Counted from the first letter of the stretch, positions 33,217-44,051 are shown. The stretch: 64,000 nt of DNA from Talpa occidentalis (GCF_014898055.3 NW_023601754.1:46059013-46123012), one strand, 5' to 3'. Notes: generated by a model from the letters alone, not told the origin. Translations and numbers: made by a program.

Positions 33217-33702
33217 TTGTTTCCCTGAAATGATTTTTTTAAACTTTATTTTTATATTCCCCATACAAATGCAACCCCCTTATTTTGACCCCAATCCCAC
33301 CTTTCCCTGCCCCCCCCATATGTGTCTCTGGTTCATAGTTGTTTGTTGATTTTGATTTTTTCTTTCTTATAGTTATTCTTTTTCCTGGTCCTTACTTAGG
33401 TTTTCTAGATTCCTGCTATGAGTGAGACCATCCGGTATTTTTCTTTTTCTTTCTGGCTTATTTCGCTGAGCATGATCCCTTCTAGCGCCATCCATGTTGC
33501 TACAAACTGCATGTGTTTATCTTTTTTGAATGCTGAGTAATATTCCATGGTGTGTATGGACCACATCTTCTTGATCCAGTCATCTATTTTTGGGCATTTG
33601 GGTTGTTTCCGAAGCTTAGCTATTGTAAACAGTGCTGCTATAAACATAGGGGTGCAGGTGCTCTTTGGAATTAATGTTTCTGTGTCCTTTGGGTATGCAC
33701 TA
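33217..33702 (-). mobile_element. L1 3' end: ORF2 C-terminus and 3' UTR, 5'-truncated
   Basis: The minus-strand frame crossing 33405-33700 reads as the last part of L1 ORF2 (WIKKMWSIHTMEYYSAF, TWMALEGIMLSEIS and related residues), and then the 3' UTR follows. AAGATTCTTT occurs near both ends (33206 and 33704) and may be the TSD. This is the best-preserved L1 in the window. It is far too short to be active. Confidence 0.85.
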
Positions 33703-33704
33703 GA

Positions 33705-34560
33705 AGATTCTTTGGCCTGATATGACCTTCCTCCTTCTTCCTGCAAACTACTCCTCATCCAAACAATTTCCAGTTTTGGGACCACCACAGGGAGGCTCCC
33801 ATCAAACCCATCCCTGGCACTAAAATATTGACCTATCCCCAGCAAGGGACAGAGTGGGGACCACTTTTGTGGTCCCTGCCTCCCTGGAGGCCTCGGGTTC
33901 TCAGCGAATAATGTGAAGGAATGAATGGAGGTGAGATGAGGCAAGCTTTGGGCTGGAGCTTGCTGTATGAGTCAGAGTAGAGACGGGGACGGGGGCAGGC
34001 CGCCTAGGAGAATCCATAGGGCAAAAGACAGTGGTGACCAGAAGTCCATGAGCATCAGCCTAGACCAGAAGGGGCCAAAGGACAACAGAAAATCCCCACA
34101 GGGTGGGAGGTGAGTGAAATCATGATCACACATTTCTGACCCACACAGCGGGCCCCACAACCTCTTCTTCTTACCATGGAGCAAGATACGCATTTCCCAG
34201 GACCCTCTGTGCAGCCTGATCCCATGACTTTTTAAAACCCTCCAACAAGACTGAAACCATGTATTGTTTCTGGAATGCAGTCCTGTCATGAAAACTGTCT
34301 CAAGAAAACAAGTGTCATTGAAGGGTTTCATTGGAGATAGCAGTTGGAGGAGGCCAGAGTGGGCAGATTGCTCAGAATGTTCTAGTTCATGGGCATTGTC
34401 ACACATTTTGTATGCATTCCTTGGAGCTCTGTATGTATTGCATGCACTAAAAAAGGCTAAAAGGGCAAAATAAGCATTTTAAGAGGAAAAGATTAGAAAC
34501 AGGAGATAGGCAGGACCAGGGACAGCTATGACCAGGGCTCAGGTTATGGGTGGTGGGGGG
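33705..34560. other. Unique sequence, no gene seen
   Basis: No repeat, exon or RNA gene can be supported. The 144-codon minus-strand frame (34406-33972) has no recognisable similarity. Confidence 0.3.
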
Positions 34561-34564
<4 letters not shown>

Positions 34565-34602
<38 letters not shown>

Positions 34603-34620
34603 AGAGAGAGAGAGAGAACC
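34565..34620 (+). repeat. (GT)n(GA)n compound microsatellite
   Basis: About 16 uninterrupted GT units followed by TATG and about 7 GA units. Confidence 0.95.
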
Positions 34621-34639
34621 CTAGTGGACACTAATCGCC

Positions 34640-34835
34640 ATCATATTTTTAAGTGCTATTGCATTATTCATTGCTCATTTTGTGCCTGCCAGGTCCTACC
34701 TCCTTTGACCCTCATGGTGTAACAAGTCCTGTGAGCTAGAACATTCCAAACGAGGACTCAGAGAAGCTGAGTGACTTGTCCAAGGTCACACAGCTCCCAA
34801 GTGGGGCGTAGTCAGGATTTGAACTGGGGCGACCA
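34640..34835 (-). repeat. MIR, long copy
   Basis: GAGGACTCAGAGAAGCTGAG, TGACTTGTCCAAGGTCACACAG and GTCAGGATTTGAACTGGG in order make a near-full reverse-strand MIR. Confidence 0.8.
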
Positions 34836-35289
34836 GATGCTCTCATACCCTGCATGGGCTGGGCAGGCGTGAAAGGGATTTGGGAATGAGCAAGAGGAAA
34901 GAGTTAGTCCCTGCCCAGATGGGAGGCTTAGTGGCTACTATGTGCTCTGTGGCATTTCCTGAGGTGTTGTTCCTGGTTGTCCTTTTTGGAGGGGGTCAAG
35001 GTTTCCAAAGAAGCCAAGCTGGCATTTTGGACCTGTTGTTGGGCCTCCTCGCCTCTTTCCAATGTTGAAGTCCCAGCACAAGTTCTTCTGATCTCAGTCT
35101 CCTCATGGTCAACTTTCCAGTCCTGGTTTTATAAACCTAGCCCCTCCTTCCTTGGGGAGGCCCAGCCTCTGGAATGATTTTATAGCCCGGGGATCCCTGC
35201 CAGACATAGCACTTTTTGACAATAAACAAATAATAAGACATTGAACTTCATTGTCCATGTGGAATTTGAGCAGGTAGAAAAAGGCAGAA

Positions 35290-35555
35290 GGGTGGCGCAA
35301 GGGGTTAAGTGTCGCACTGTGAAACAATCTGAGGCCTGTGCAGCACAAGTTCGATCCCCAGGGGGGCAGGGAGCTAGCCACATGGTGAAGCAGACCTCTC
35401 CTGTCTCGCCCTCTGCTCCCCTCAGCAGTGGGTTTCAGTCAGTCTGCCTGTTCTGTTCCCCACTCTGTCTTTCACGGATCCTCTCACCCCCTGAATCTCT
35501 GGCCTGTACTTCAGTTCTTGTGTGCATGGACAAAGAAATCTTAAAAAAAAAAAAA
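35290..35555 (+). repeat. tRNA-derived SINE, type A, 5'-truncated
   Basis: It begins within the head at GGTGGCGCAAGGGG; the first dozen bases are missing. AAAAAGG(C)AGAAGGGT occurs on both sides, so it was truncated at insertion. Confidence 0.9.
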
Positions 35556-35734
35556 GAAAAAGAAAAAGGAAGAAGGGTTCTAGGCACCCCAAGAGCAAAT
35601 AAGGATTAGAAAAAGATGTTCACAGTCCCCCTGAACCCTACCATGCCTGGCCTGGAAAGTAATGTTCCCACTTGCCCTCTCGAGACACAAAGGAAATCAT
35701 CCCTTACACTTCTGGGTTCTCCCAGGCTGGCAAA

Positions 35735-36165
35735 TAATCAAACACGTATCGGACAGAAAAGAGAAAAAAATCAAAAGGAAGTTTAATGAGAGCATGTATA
35801 CCTCCTGGATGCGGAGGGGAGACCCAACCTGTCTCTAACTTACCCTGGTGCGAGCAGGTGCCATCTTAAATAGCTGAGCTAAGACAGAAGGACTTCAGAG
35901 AAGGAGAGGGAAAATCAGGTAGGGAGGTGACTGGGAAGGCGCAGCAGACAAAAGTATGCAGATTACGTTCTGTCTTCTGGGTTGAAAAAAGATAAGGAGA
36001 TTAGGTTGACTCCTCCTTGCAGGACTTTGCTTGTGCACATCTTTTTCAAAAGCAACCTCCACCCAGTCTTCAGAGCCCCTCCCAGGAAATCAACTTTTGC
36101 CAAAAGGACATTTTGGGGAGGCAGGCTTTCATTCCCCTACACTCTAGGGGCTGGGGGCTGGGAGA
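35735..36165 (-). mobile_element. Probable old LTR
   Basis: AGTTTAATGAGAGCATG (reverse-strand poly-A-like region), followed by mixed sequence ending CATTCCCCTACACT. The general layout resembles the other minus-strand LTRs here, but no TSD could be confirmed. Confidence 0.35.
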
Positions 36166-36437
36166 TGGGGCTTCACGGGGACCAGTAAAGCATCCAGTAG
36201 CCTAGTTTGCCACCAGGAGAAAGTGGGGAAGGGAGATGGAGCCCAGGGGCATGGATGGTGTGGAAAACTGGAGCAGGAGGGAACTTAGGCCTTGCTGAGA
36301 GCGCAGCGTCAAAGACCCCAAGGGAAGTGTGACTGACTCACAAAGGAAGTCAGGCCCAGGCCGGAACCTGGACTGGGCCCTAGCCATGCAGGCAAGGATG
36401 CCTCGCTTAGGAAGCCCCCTGGAAAAGCAAATCTGAG

Positions 36438-36573
36438 TTCAGATGCCACCCTGGTCACTCGGAGTTGGGACCTTCCAGAAAGACAGGGCATCTGTGACAC
36501 AGGTGTGTGGGTGATCTACTGGGAAGGGCCAGCCTCACGTGCTCTACTGAGTCAGAGTTTGAGGGGGTTTCCT
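36438..36573 (+). repeat. Inverted duplication, left arm
   Basis: This roughly 135-bp segment reappears as its reverse complement at 36853-36988 with only a few mismatches. Shared landmarks are CCACCCTGGTCACTCGGAG, CATCTGTGACACAGGTGTG, CTACTGGGAAGGGCCAGC and GTCAGAGTTT. Confidence 0.93.
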
Positions 36574-36639
36574 TCCTTTTCCAATTCTTGTGACCCCTCT
36601 GTTGCCAGGAAGGGTGGAGACAGGATGAAGAATGACAGT

Positions 36640-36800
36640 AATTACAACCTTTCTGTGTGTTCGCCATAGGCTGGGCCCGGTGCTGAGGGTTTTGTGTGGA
36701 TTAGTTCCTTTTATCCTCATCTCATTTCTGTGAGGTAGCCGATGTTATGATTCCTGTGTCACAGATGGAAAAACTGAGACTCAGAGAGCTGTGGGAGAAG
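36640..36800 (-). repeat. MIR inside the spacer of the inverted duplication
   Basis: CACAGATGGAAAAACTGAGAC and CTCAGAGAGCTG are reverse-strand MIR phrases (the first quoted in part as GATGGAAAAACTGAGAC). Confidence 0.65.
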
Positions 36801-36852
36801 AGATGGGATTTGCCCCACAGATCCTGCTCTTAACCTCCTGCTAGAGGCTCAA

Positions 36853-36988
36853 GAAAGAAACCCCCTAAAACTCTGACTCAGCAGAGCACGTGAGGCTGGC
36901 CCTTCCCAGTAGATCACCCACACACCTGTGTCACAGATGCCCTGTCTCTCTGGAAGGTCCCAACTCCGAGTGACCAGGGTGGCATCCG
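36853..36988 (-). repeat. Inverted duplication, right arm
   Basis: Reverse complement of 36438-36573. Its outer end is interrupted by, or stops at, the LTR insertion at 36990; both copies share the GGTGGCATC edge. Confidence 0.93.
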
Positions 36989-36989
36989 A

Positions 36990-38103
36990 TGCCGCGGACC
37001 AGCACAGCAGTGAACGATGAGGCCGTCTCAGGGTTGAGAGACTGCGCAGGGTGGTCAGGGATTTGGCGAATAAATGACAAACAGACACGCTTCAAGAGAG
37101 TGAAAATCTGAGTGTAATTTTCTTTGAGTTGGTGACCAGCATATATGTTTTCTAAAAGCATAGGAATGGCGAACATCAGTGAAGAAATCAGCTTGCTTGT
37201 AGGTTTAGCTTATTGACAGGGCAGTGATTTACATCTGGACCCAGGCGCATTCCCAAGTAGTTAGGCTATTAATTTTTCTTTTTGTTTTATGTGATTACTT
37301 TTTTGTTTTAACTACTCATCACCACTAAATTACTATAAATTAACATGGGTGAGTTTTGCTTTTCACAATGTAATATTCTTATCATTAAGATTAATACTAA
37401 CAAGGCTAAGCATATAACAGAGAAATTATTAAGCTAACAGTTCTGTTAATACACAGAATTTAGTAACGTTTCATTTGAATTAGCCTAGTTATTAGATTTC
37501 GTATGTTCTTTTTTAATCAGCAACCAATGACCTTTTTATTTTTATTTATTTATTTTTTAAAGATTTATTTATTTATGCATACAAGAGCTGGGGTACAGGC
37601 CAGAGATGAGGGGGGTGAGAGGATTCACCAGAGACAGAGCTGGGAGCAGAACAGGCAGATTGAAATACACACACAGCTGAAAGGAGCAGTGGGCGAGACA
37701 GGAGAGGTCTACTGCGCCATGTGGGTTGCTCCCTGGCCAGCTGGGTATTGAACTCGTGCTGCAGAGGCTGCGGGTCTGCTTCATAGTGCGGTGCTTAACC
37801 TTTTGCGCCACCAGGGAGGCCCCAATGACCTTTTTAGACAGAGAAAGAGAAAAGATTTTAGAAAGAGAAAAGATTTTAGAGAGACAGCTGTAGTAGAATA
37901 AAGTTTGTGGGCCTTGAGAAGGCGAGATAAGGTTCCTTGTGGTCAGCATTCCTGTAGTGGCTCTTGGGGTCGTTATCTTTCAACAGGCTCCCATCTTATC
38001 TATGTCTTCAGGGGGGTTTGCTGTTCTCCCCCTGCGCGATGGTTCCTAGGGACCTTGGAGAAAGCCATTAGCCCTAAAGGTCACTGCAGGGGGAAGTGCA
38101 GCA
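36990..38103 (-). mobile_element. Solo LTR, ERVK-like, divergent copy with SINE insert
   Basis: TGCCGCGGACCAGC at 36990 and GTGCAGCA at 38103, flanked by ATCCGA (36984-36989) and GTCCGA (38104-38109). This is one mismatch from a perfect 6-bp TSD. The ends resemble those of the LTRs at 5662 and 60756 but the interior is different, so it is another subfamily. It is A/T-rich in the middle. A SINE occupies 37538-37822. Confidence 0.7.
37538..37822 (-). repeat. tRNA-derived SINE, type A
   Basis: Exact TSD CAATGACCTTTTTA (37524-37537 and 37823-37836). It sits within the LTR at 36990. Confidence 0.92.
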
Positions 38104-38201
38104 GTCCGACAGTGATCTGAAACTACTGGAAAAGGCAGCGCGCTCTTGGGCCATAACCTTACGGGACAGGAGGACTTGTCATTCCCAGGGATCCATGCTC
38201 T

Positions 38202-38679
38202 TGTTGTAGAGCAACCCCGATACAAAACGGGGTGCCTGACTGTGGGTCCTCACCCGCGCGCTTAAAAGGACTTAGCAATGCTCTACTGCAGGCACACGTG
38301 AAAGGTTCATAAAAGGTTTATTGACAAGGGAAGGGGAAATGAGGAAATGTACAGCTCAGGGAGAAAAGTGGGAGACAAAGTTTTAAATGAGTCCTACCCG
38401 ATCCGCCGATCAGGAACCCCAAAATGGCGCTCTCAGAGTTGGCCGCCAGCCAGGAGCCGTGAAGCCAGGAGGTGAGCGATAGAGAGAGACCCCAAGGCCC
38501 ACGTGTTTGGTTTTTATATCCAACCTGGCTGCCCAACTCCACCCTCAGGTCCCAGCCACCTTCCCTTTGGTGGTGATGGGATTTGTCTTTCCCAATGTCT
38601 TGATGGCTTTAGTCTGGAGTGGGGGTGGGGTCCACAAAGCCTGTATGGGATTAGCTCAGGACATCATTTCCCCCTAACA
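38202..38679 (-). mobile_element. Solo LTR, ERV1-like family, full-length copy 1
   Basis: 478 bp, TGTTGTAGAG...CCCCCTAACA, with the exact 4-bp TSD CTCT (38198-38201, 38680-38683). The minus strand carries GGATATAAAAACC (TATA box) and TCAATAAACC (poly-A signal) in the proper order, which sets the orientation. It is nearly identical to the copy at 56378. Confidence 0.95.
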
Positions 38680-38746
38680 CTCTGAGCTCACAGAGATATA
38701 ATGAGTTCCTCCTACAGGTAAGCATTTTCAAGGAACCATAGTTTTT

Positions 38747-38795
38747 GTTTGTTTGTTTTGGGGTTTTTTTTTTTTTTTTTTTTTTTTGCTTTTTA
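38747..38795 (+). repeat. Poly-T tract
   Basis: TTTGTTTGTTTTGGGG followed by about 24 T residues. It may be the remnant A-tail of a minus-strand retroposon. Confidence 0.8.
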
Positions 38796-38817
38796 AGTAA
38801 AAGAAACAAAATTAAAA

Positions 38818-39240
38818 TTACTGTTGACCCTTGAACAGCCCCTTAAACTGTGTGGGTCCATTTGTGGATTGTCTTGTAAACAGATGGCACAAACTTATGG
38901 TACCAATCGGCACAGTTCAGTCCATGTGTTTTCTCTTCCTTATGATTTTCCTGATGACATTTTCTTTTCTTTAGCTGCCTTTATTGTAAAAACGTAGTGT
39001 ACGATAGATAAAACATTTAAAATGTGTTCATTGGCTGGTTATGTTACCAAGAAGGTTTGCAGTCAATAAAGGCTGTTGTTAAGCTTGTGGGGAAGTTAAA
39101 CGCTATCTGCAGATTTTCCGGAGTCGGGGGGGTCTGTACCCCAAGCCTCAGAGGTATTCAAGGGTCAACTGCAATTCTGTATTTTATTTAACTTGTTCAA
39201 GGGTCAACTGTATTGCTATATTTTATTTAACTGATGAAAT
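38818..39240 (+). mobile_element. Tigger2-like DNA transposon remnant (non-autonomous)
   Basis: TTACTGTTGACCCTTGAACAG at 38818 is inverted at 39157-39171 (TTCAAGGGTCAACTG), the terminal inverted repeat of Tigger2-class mariner-like elements. A second copy of that end occurs at 39197-39213. The interior lacks a transposase frame. Confidence 0.7.
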
Positions 39241-39454
39241 TGAAACATCATTTCAACATGCAATCCGTAACCCCCCCAAAAAAATCAATGAGCTGTTCTG
39301 CATTGCTCTTTTCCTGCAAAATTCCTGTAATCTAATATTTTTCTCAATCCTATCAGAAAGACTTGCCTTCCAATCCCATCACTGATACAGCTGAAACAGT
39401 CAACTTGCAGTGGTTGTTCTCAACCTGCTTTAAAAACCTTCCAATAAATGGATC

Positions 39455-39654
39455 TGTTACAGAGCAGCCCCGATATAAAACGGGTTGCCTGACTGTGGGT
39501 CCTCACCCACGCACTTAAAAGGAACTTATGAATACTCCACTACAGGCACACACAAAAGATTAATAAAAGGTTTATTTACAAGGGAAGGGGAAATGAGGAA
39601 ATGTACAACTCAGGGAGAAAAGAGGGAGATAAAGACATCCTTTCCCCCCTAACA
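39455..39654 (-). mobile_element. Solo LTR, ERV1-like family, internally deleted
   Basis: Same ends (TGTTACAGAGCAGCC...CCCCCTAACA) as 38202 and 56378, and the exact 4-bp TSD GATC (39451-39454, 39655-39658). It lacks about 280 bp, including the TATA-box region. The deletion junction lies near GATAAAGACATC. Confidence 0.93.
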
Positions 39655-40204
39655 GATCGAGTATCAATGTTTCCATTGAAACCAACAAAAATAAGATAAA
39701 TTAAAAAGTTGAGTTTCCCGGTCTCAGCAGACACATCACAAGGGCTCAGTAGCCACACCTGGCCTGTGGCTGCCATTTTGGATGGTGCGGACTGGAATGG
39801 TTCCATCATCAAGAAGAGTTGTAATGGACTGCAGGGCTCCTGCCTGGGGGGGGGGGTCCCCCAGATGCAGGAGAGGGACACAATAGGAGCTTAGTAGAGG
39901 TATGTTGGAAGGGAGGGGGAAAAAGAGAGGAAACAGTGGAGAAAAAGGAAAGAGAAAAAAGTTGCAAAGAGCCTCCAGGCTACAGGCACAGCACATGCAG
40001 AGATTGGTGGTGTGGTCAGGCATGGGATATGCAGTGGACAAGTAGATCTTGACAGCAGGAACAGAACAACCTTGGCCCTGCTGGGATGGGGGATCCAGGG
40101 AGCAGGTGGGGGAGTGCAGACAGATAGGAACACTTTACAAAGAATCCTGAGACTCTGAAGAGAGTAATTCATTTGCTTAGCTGGATTTTTTCAGCTATTG
40201 ATAT

Positions 40205-40560
40205 GGTAGGCTGTGGCCTAGGTTAGCTCAGCCAGGTTGTGGAAGAATCCAGAGAGATTGAGAGGGTAAATGTAAAGTTTATTGAAAATACCTCCCGAAG
40301 GCCGAAAGGGCAGAAGTCAGGCACATGCAGAAGTCAGTGGCTGTCTACAGAGGGACGGGAGATGGAGCAGAGCTTTCATACTTCAGTTTCCTTTGCCTTG
40401 TTGTTTCTTTTTGGTCACTTAGCAAATGCTGGGTTAGCAAGTGCTGGGTACATTCTGTTCTCTGCACGTGGTTAGGGTGTTGATGGTGCTGATGGAGGCA
40501 GCTGTGACCCAGGAAATATTGCCTGTGGTTGGGGGTTAATGAGGGTGGCAGCCCAGGACC
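40205..40560 (-). mobile_element. Probable LTR, family unknown
   Basis: AAAGTTTATTGAAAATACC is a reverse-strand AATAAA region. The GAATCCAGAGAG start and GGGTGGCAGCCCAGG end resemble LTR termini, but no convincing TSD was found. Confidence 0.4.
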
Positions 40561-40699
40561 TAGTTTAATTTATTTAATTTAGTTTAACTTTATTGGCTAC
40601 TATCATTGTTATGATGATGATGATCATAAAAGTAATACATCAAAGTAATATCCCAGATTTAACAAATGTCATTTGCAAGTTTGCATAGATTTTTTAAAA

Positions 40700-40968
40700 T
40701 TTTTTTAAAGATTTATTTATTTATGCATAAAAGAGCTGGGGTACAGGCCAGAGACGTGAGGGGGTGAGTGGATTCACCAGAGACAGATTGGGGAACAGAA
40801 TAGGCAGACTGACTGAAACACACTGCTGAGGGGAGCAGTGGGCGAGTCAGGAGAGGTCTGCTGTGACATGTGCATCACCCCCCTGGCTGGGGATCGAACT
40901 CATGCTGCAGTGGCTGCAGAGAGCTTCATAGGTTGCATCTTAACCCCTTGTGCCACCAGGGAGGCCCC
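40700..40968 (-). repeat. tRNA-derived SINE, type A
   Basis: TTTAAAGATTTATTTATTTATGCATAAAAG tail side, and the head ends GGAGGCCCC. The poly-T/A-rich start at 40690-40710 is the A-tail. Confidence 0.88.
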
Positions 40969-41084
40969 TTCTCTCCCCTCTTATGATGCTCTTAGCCCTT
41001 CCTGGAGAATCTGGGATCACCTCCACATTTCAAGAGCCTCCATTTAATCACCTCTAAAAACTCGTTTTGCCACATGAGGCAGGG

Positions 41085-41157
41085 GGGATTGAACTCATGC
41101 TGCAGAGGCTGCGTTTTGCTTCATAGTGCTTAACCCCTTGCATCACCAGGGAGGCCC
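41085..41157 (-). repeat. tRNA-derived SINE, head fragment only
   Basis: Only the tRNA-like part (GATTGAACTCATGCTGC to GGGAGGCCC) remains. It lies just upstream of the SINE at 41172. Confidence 0.82.
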
Positions 41158-41171
41158 AAGCATAGCTTTTT

Positions 41172-41428
41172 ATTTTTTTTTTAAGATTTTTATTTATTTA
41201 TTTATACAAGAATCGGGAGGGTGAGAGGATTCACCAGAGACAGAGTGGGAAACAGAACAGGCAGACTAACTGAAATACACTGCTGAGGGGAGCAGCGGGC
41301 GCGACAGGAGAGGTCTGCCGCGCCATGTGGGACCCTCACCGACAGGCTGGAGTCGAACAGGTGCTGCAGAGGCTGCGACAGCTTCACAGCAGTGTGCTCA
41401 AGCACCCACGCCACCAGGGGAGGCCCCC
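41172..41428 (-). repeat. tRNA-derived SINE, type B-like
   Basis: TSD AAGCATAGCTTTTT (41158-41171 and from 41429). The segment after TATACAAG is shortened (AATCGGGAGGG). Confidence 0.9.
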
Positions 41429-41539
41429 AAGCATAGCTTTTTTACTGTGCAAAAATGGATGAGGGTAGAAGGAAAAGAACGGAAAGGGGGAAATTTACTT
41501 TGTCGCAACTTAAAATTGACTGTACAGTTACTCTAATCC

Positions 41540-42055
41540 AAATATTCTGGCCCTCATGCTAAGACTCAGCAATTCTGATCCTAGCTATTTGCTTAAGAGA
41601 AGTGAGAACGTCAATCCACCCAAAGACAAGGACAATCAAAGAAGCTTTATGCATCATAGCCAGGCAGGGAAATAATGATAGCCAGGAGCATGGATAAGCA
41701 CTCTGCGTATTGTTCACACAGTGGAATTCTACTTGGCTATTAAAAAAAAAAAAAGCAAACCACAATAGACACGCAAACACGGGTGAAAGTCAAGGACATT
41801 ATGTTGGGCAAATGAAGCGAAACACTGAAAAGTACATTTTGTAAGATGAAACTTGAAATAATTCAAGGCTATCTCGAATTATAATGCAAGAAAGCAGAAT
41901 GTCATGGCCTCTGGGGTGGCTGGGGACTAGTGGGGCAGGGACACCAGGAAACATTCCAGGGTGATGGACTGTTCTGTACCTCGATAAGGGGTTGGACTGC
42001 CTGGGATGGGGGTAGGGTACATGTGTCTGTCAATATTCACTTAAGGTGAGTGTGT
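41540..42055 (+). mobile_element. Old L1/HAL1 3' region
   Basis: AAGACTCAGCAATTCTGATCC, CACAGTGGAATTCTACTTGGC and GGGTGATGGACTGTTCTGTACC are L1-type phrases on the + strand (quoted in parts). No frame remains. Confidence 0.55.
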
Positions 42056-42234
42056 TTCTTCAAAAGGAAAATAATGTTGAAAGACTGCAGGTGGGCTATT
42101 TTGCAGTGATTTTTATAAAGAATGAGCAGGCTGTGGGTAGACCTGAAAAGCTTGTCAGGAAATAGTAACTGAAAACTGAGCATGATGGAGAGGAAGGTGA
42201 AGGTGTGATACTGATATTGTTTCAGAGGAAATAG

Positions 42235-42320
42235 AGGGAGAAGAGGAAGAGGAGGAGGAGAAAGGGGAGACAGGATTGGAGCAGGGGGAGGAAGAAGAGG
42301 GAGGAGGAGGACCTGAGCAG
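42235..42320 (+). repeat. (GAGGAA)n purine-rich tract
   Basis: About 85 bp of AGGAAGAGGAGGAGG-type sequence. It creates a Glu-rich frame on + and a Ser/Pro-rich one on minus; neither is supported as a gene. Confidence 0.8.
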
Positions 42321-42475
42321 GCGGCAAGTGTTGAGAATGAGTCCGCAGGAGCTTCCTCCAGCTCAGCGAGGTCACCTACTGAACTGGTGGTACTGGTTCC
42401 CCTGGAACCCCTGAAGTGTTGGGGGACCACGAACTTAATAATAAAGCCAGATAATAAATATATATGTAACTTATT

Positions 42476-42739
42476 TTTTTTAAGATTTATTTATTTATGC
42501 ATATAAGAGCTGGGGTACAGGCCAGAGATGTGGGGAGTGAGAGGACCCACCAGAGACAGAGTGGGGAACAGAACAGGCAGAGTGATTGAAATACACTGCT
42601 GAGGGGAGCAGCGGAGAGACAGGAGAGGTCTGCTGCGCCATGTGGGTCAGCTCCCTGGCTGGGGATCGAACTCGTGGTGCAGTGGCTGCAGATAGCCTCA
42701 TAGGTTGCGTCTTAACCCCTTGCACCACCAGGGAGGCCC
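42476..42739 (-). repeat. tRNA-derived SINE, type A
   Basis: Exact TSD TATATGTAACTTATT (42461-42475 and 42740-42754). The body is clean. Confidence 0.93.
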
Positions 42740-42754
42740 TATATGTAACTTATT

Positions 42755-43290
42755 AATAAACCCAGATGAGCCACAGACAGAGAGACATCTCTTAAGCATT
42801 TATTATTTTCCTAACTAGATTTTATAAAAAAGAAAGAGAAAGACAGGATATATGCCAGACTAAGGCAGTCTAGCAGATGTAAGAAGCACTCCCCACTTCA
42901 GGGGCTTCACAGGATTGGAGCTCCTTGCTGGCTCACATCCCCGGGGAGGGGGCTCTCCTTGTCACCAGGCTCTGCCAGCTTCTTCCTGAGGCTCCCAAGT
43001 CCCCCCAGATGGCCTCACCAGTGGAGGAGACAGTGGTCATGACTCAGAACCAAGACACACAAAAAGGCATGAAGTGGAAAGTTCCAGATTTTCCCAGCTG
43101 CAGCTATGGAATTCACCATTTAACAAAATTTCTCTTTGTGTGTAAATCTTGGCTTTATTTTCTTTAAGCGTAATTAAGACACTGCTTTATAGCTGACTCT
43201 GCGCCTTGTTTTTTCATCCTTTGTAGTGTGTCTGGCATCTTGCCAAATAAATACAACCTCCCCCTCAAGAAAAGGAAAAGATTATTATGA
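42755..43290. other. Sequence without a recognised gene
   Basis: Ends with CTTGCCAAATAAATACAACC (a poly-A-like site near 43245). The frame MASPVEETVV... (43009-43167) has an ATG in a fair context but matches no family I know and lacks a convincing donor. It could be an old retroposed 3' end. Confidence 0.3.
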
Positions 43291-43762
43291 GATTTTCAGA
43301 ACATCTAAAAATTTTGGAAGAATTATCCATTGAGCACCCTTAGCCCACCGCCAGTAAAATTTTATATTTGTCTTATCACGTATCTGTGCATCCTTCTACC
43401 TGTGCAGCCGTTCTTATTTCTGTTGCGTTTCAAAGCTGCAGATATCAGGGCACCCCACTTTGGACATTTCAGGGTACATATCGTTAAATAGACTTTGATA
43501 GTTGTTTGTGGGTTTTTCTCTTAATAGACGAAGCTTATGTATAGTGTGCGACGTACACCTGAAGTTGGCCAGTTTTGAGAAATATACATCTAGCCCAAAT
43601 CTCTATTGAGTCTATAAACATCTCCCACTGAATGGTGGGGTTCCAGTGTCTGTTGGTGTCCTGCCTTTTTATCTAGTCTGTTGTCATTTGTGATCTCTAT
43701 TTTATTTTATTTTTATTTTTTTTAAAGTTCAGGATACAAGATTTATTTGTTTATTTATTTTT
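43290..43762 (-). mobile_element. Old L1M-like sequence, first copy of a duplicated segment
   Basis: 43410-43715 is repeated almost base for base at 44520-44795. Landmarks include GTTGCGTTTCAAAGCTGCAG, GGGTACATATCGTTAAATAG and TGGTGGGGTTCCAGTGTC. This copy has an extra 20-odd bp (GTGCGACGTACACC...) that the second lacks. Confidence 0.6.
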
Positions 43763-43763
43763 T

Positions 43764-43985
43764 TAAAGATTTATTTATTTATTTATACAAGCACTGGGTA
43801 CAGTCAGAAGCATGGGAGGATGAGAGAATTCTCCAGAGCCAGAGGGGAGAGCAGAAGGCAGAGGACGAAATACACTGCTGAGGGAGCAGTGGGCGGCAGG
43901 AGAGGTCTGCGCACCATGTGGGACCCTATCGAACCAGTGCTGCAGAGGCTGCAGGCAGCTTCGCAACCCAGCGCTCACCAGACAG
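43764..43985 (-). repeat. tRNA-derived SINE, type B, rearranged
   Basis: It shares CATGGGAGGATGAGAGAATTCTCC-type changes (ATGGGAGGATGAG, ATTCTCCAG) with the copy at 44818, so the two derive from one insertion. Several small deletions remove the GGATCGAACC surround and the head after CGCTCA. Confidence 0.85.
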
Positions 43986-44051
43986 GGAGGGAGTGTGGTT
44001 GGGTATATTTCAAGTGAAGTGCTGCCAGATCCAGAGAGAGGACATGGTAGA

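Noticed and set aside
33405..33944. 179-codon minus-strand frame
   Set aside because: Its C-terminal part is L1 ORF2 and its N-terminal part is unrelated flanking sequence; not a host gene.
42276..42506. Acidic Glu-rich 76-codon frame
   Set aside because: Created by a GAGGAA-type purine tract and running into a SINE; no match to a known acidic protein.
43009..43167. MASPVEE... frame, considered as the SULT2B1a leader because of its MASP start
   Set aside because: The human 2B1a leader is about ten residues with a donor in the right phase. Here the frame continues for about 50 codons with no matching donor at the required place.
42755..43290. Possible gene 3' end (AAATAAATACAACC)
   Set aside because: A poly-A-like motif alone is weak evidence. 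No open frame or splice acceptor of known family precedes it.
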